From the NCBI GenBank assembly GCA_913009825.1, contig CAJVYQ010000003.1, positions 83,756-147,755 of the forward strand: a stretch of DNA of 64,000 bases. The letters are read 5' to 3'. Shown here piece after piece: positions 62,822 to 64,000 of the stretch. The DNA comes from an uncultured Deferribacteres bacterium (lineage in GTDB: Bacteria > Zhuqueibacterota > JdFR-76 > DREG01). Numbering within the stretch: the first letter of the stretch is position 1; every line of letters starts with the position of its first letter. The translations under genes and the position numbers were made by a program. The notes below the pieces were generated by a model, which had not been told where the DNA came from, did not search any database, and worked only from the letters and a program-made list of their open reading frames with translations.

Positions 62822-63738
62822 CGGCCCTCCACGAGATAACGAAACACCGACTCGAGATCGTCGTCGACCGGGTTGACTCCGCGCAGGCGGATGCCGAGCT
62901 CGCGAGCGACCGGAGCGATCTGGCGGCCGAAGCCGTCGACATCGGAGGTGTTGAACTCGACGGAGTCGTCGGTGACATGGGCCCCGTCGATGACGGCACG
63001 CTCGATGAGCACCGCCGCGAGGCGGCGGGGTTCGTCGGCGGTGACGAGAATCCGGTGGGGTCGGTCGTCCATCTGGTCGCGCAACGCGTGATAGTCACCG
63101 GCTGCGGCCAGGCGACCCTGAGCAATCACCAGGACCCGCGAGCCGAGCCTCGCGACCTCGTCGAGCACATGGCTCGACACGAGCACACACTTCCCGGCAT
63201 CGCCGAGCTGGTTGAACAGCTTGATGAGGGCAGCCCGCTGCACCGGGTCCGCGCCATTGAGAGGTTCGTCGAGAAGCAGGACCTCAGGATCGGCGACCAA
63301 AGCTGCCGCCACTTTGGCTCTTTGCCTCATTCCTTTCGAAAACCCACCAAGCCGGCGGTGGGCCGAGTCGACCAGATCGACGGTCTCCAGAACCCGCTGG
63401 GTACTTGCATCAGGATCGGCGACCTTCGCCAGTCGGGCTGCGAGCGTGATGAACTCGCGGGCCGTGAGGCGCTCGTAGATTGCCTCGTCCTCTGGCACCA
63501 GAGCCATTGATTTGTAGATCGATGGGTTTTTCCTTGGGTCTTCGCCAAGCACACTCACCTCGCCCTGCGATGGACGTTGCAGACCCGCTACCACCCGCAT
63601 CAACGTCGTCTTGCCCGACCCGTTCGGCCCTATGATGATAAAACAATTCCCGCGTAAAACCGAAAATGAAACCGAATCGAGAACCGAGGTATCACGGTAT
63701 GCGTGGGACAATCCATTTATATTTATGGCTGCATTCAT
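62818..63738 (-). CDS. Hybrid ABC transporter ATPase (join inside Walker A)
   Basis: 306 residues from ATG 63738. Residues 1-35 (INGLSHAYRDTSVLDSVSFSVLRGNCFIII) are AT-rich and look like a FecE/BtuD-type ATPase start, fitting the FecCD permease gene just upstream. From GPNGSGKTT on, sequence is GC-rich and of the ABC-2 exporter type: Q-loop region VPEDEAIYERLTAREF, signature GGFSKGMRQR (G-rather-than-LSGGQ form), Walker B VLLLDEPLNGADP, H-loop SSH, and a C-terminal domain to VEGR. The switch lies at about 63611-63640, precisely in the most conserved codons, so the gene is probably an artificial join of two ATPases. Confidence 0.75.
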   Translation of the reverse strand: MNAAININGLSHAYRDTSVLDSVSFSVLRGNCFIIIGPNGSGKTTLMRVVAGLQRPSQGEVSVLGEDPRKNPSIYKSMALVPEDEAIYERLTAREFITLAARLAKVADPDASTQRVLETVDLVDSAHRRLGGFSKGMRQRAKVAAALVADPEVLLLDEPLNGADPVQRAALIKLFNQLGDAGKCVLVSSHVLDEVARLGSRVLVIAQGRLAAAGDYHALRDQMDDRPHRILVTADEPRRLAAVLIERAVIDGAHVTDDSVEFNTSDVDGFGRQIAPVARELGIRLRGVNPVDDDLESVFRYLVEGR

Positions 63739-63776
63739 ATTCCATTCGCATGTTAACATATTGAAATTTCAATGGC

Positions 63777-63890
63777 AAAGTAAAAAGTTCAAGTTCAAGG
63801 CGCGCGAATTTCGAGGAATGAGGCGTACTTTTTGTACGTCGAATGAACTCGGAATGAAGCGCAACGCAGAAATTGAGCTTTTTACGAAGC
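63777..63890. repeat. Inverted-repeat intergenic element
   Basis: AAAAAGTTCAAGTTCAAGGCGCG at the left and CAGAAATTGAGCTTTTTACG at the right form imperfect inverted ends; the centre is GGCGTACTTTTTGTACG. I recall closely similar intergenic repeats in Desulfobacterota genomes. It matches none of the repeat families of the rest of this window. Confidence 0.5.
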
Positions 63891-63892
63891 CA

Positions 63893-64000
63893 TCATGTTT
63901 TAGACCGTTTCAGCAGATAGATAAAAACGGGCGCCCCGATCATGGCCGTGATGACGCCGGCAGGCATCCCCCCCTGATGCGGGAGTATCCTTGCGAGAAG
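63893..64000 (-). CDS. FecCD/BtuC-type permease, C-terminal end (runs off window)
   Basis: The last 35 codons read ...LLARILPHQGGMPAGVITAMIGAPVFIYLLKRSKT then TGA. The PAGVITAMIGAPVFIYLL segment is the hallmark final TM of FecCD/BtuC permeases, which import siderophores, haem or cobalamin. Its natural partner ATPase would be the FecE-like gene starting at 63738, of which only the first 35 or so codons seem genuine. Confidence 0.88.
   Translation of the reverse strand, partial: LLARILPHQGGMPAGVITAMIGAPVFIYLLKRSKT

Larger units (their letters stand above)
60166..63640. other. High-GC actinobacterial-like block, probable chimeric segment
   Basis: Composition switches abruptly near 60166-60171, from AT-rich host sequence (AACTTCCCAAAATCCTCC) to very GC-rich text, and back near 63640. 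Every gene inside (redoxin, enoyl-CoA hydratase, ABC-2 permease, most of an ABC ATPase) has high-GC third positions unlike the host. The right edge falls within the Walker A codons of the ATPase. No integrase, IS or tRNA is seen at either edge, so a chimeric join is more likely than a mobile island. Confidence 0.8.

Noticed and set aside
1..64000. CRISPR array
   Set aside because: No regularly spaced direct repeats of 24-40 bp; repeats present are inverted-ended elements and isolated motifs.

Overview
The window is a metagenome-style bacterial contig. Bases 1 to about 60,165 read as one Gram-negative genome of moderate GC. I infer a member of the FCB superphylum (Calditrichota/KSB1-like): the evidence is lipoprotein signal sequences, a TonB receptor with a CarboxypepD-like N-domain, RND/TolC export, an S9B peptidase remnant, a fused MerT-HMA protein, and intergenic regions full of small inverted-repeat elements. 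From about 60,166 to 63,640 base composition jumps to very high GC and the genes look actinobacterial (Acidimicrobiia-like). The last ~360 bases look like a third source. I therefore treat the right-hand 4 kb as foreign, most probably a chimeric join.

Layout. 1-4.3 kb: a membrane-proteostasis operon (SurA/PpiD-like foldase broken by an in-frame TAG, a cation-efflux/HflK fusion, HflC). 4.6-25.3 kb: a heavy-metal island, nearly all on the minus strand. It holds a P1B-4-like ATPase, a PII-like protein, an RND/MFP/TolC efflux system, two paralogous TPR membrane proteins, a degenerate histidine kinase, an ArsR/SmtB repressor with a clear 12-2-12-type operator, a copper-type (OprC-like) TonB receptor carrying its own HMA tail, remnants of a CcdA/thioredoxin pair, and a mer operon (MerR, MerT-HMA fusion, MerA, ArsR), followed by a ZIP transporter on the plus strand. 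25.8-33.6 kb: a plus-strand catabolic operon (SSS symporter, epimerase, DapA-like aldolase, large putative glycoside hydrolase, SDR). 33.7-42 kb: tRNA-Lys with a duplicated 3' piece, Uma2, dGTPase, a threonine dehydratase-like enzyme, and many repeats. 42-60 kb: polA, DUF3467, rsgA, an alcohol dehydrogenase, an AT-rich type II restriction-modification pair, sulfotransferase and glycosyltransferases, a metallophosphoesterase, a second SSS symporter and an aminopeptidase P.

Two things stand out. First, in the high-GC block a thioredoxin-fold gene has an in-frame TGA exactly where the nucleophilic cysteine should be, with a hairpin just downstream that fits a bacterial SECIS: a candidate selenoprotein. 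Second, the host part carries at least four families of non-coding elements with terminal inverted repeats. One has 8-bp target duplications and GTAA ends (IS66-like MITEs). Another is present as two 199-bp copies in opposite orientation, one of them nested inside a third family.

Six host genes are broken or truncated (two in-frame TAGs, two homopolymer frameshifts, two fragments). TAG is still a normal stop here, because the P-type ATPase and Uma2 genes end on it.
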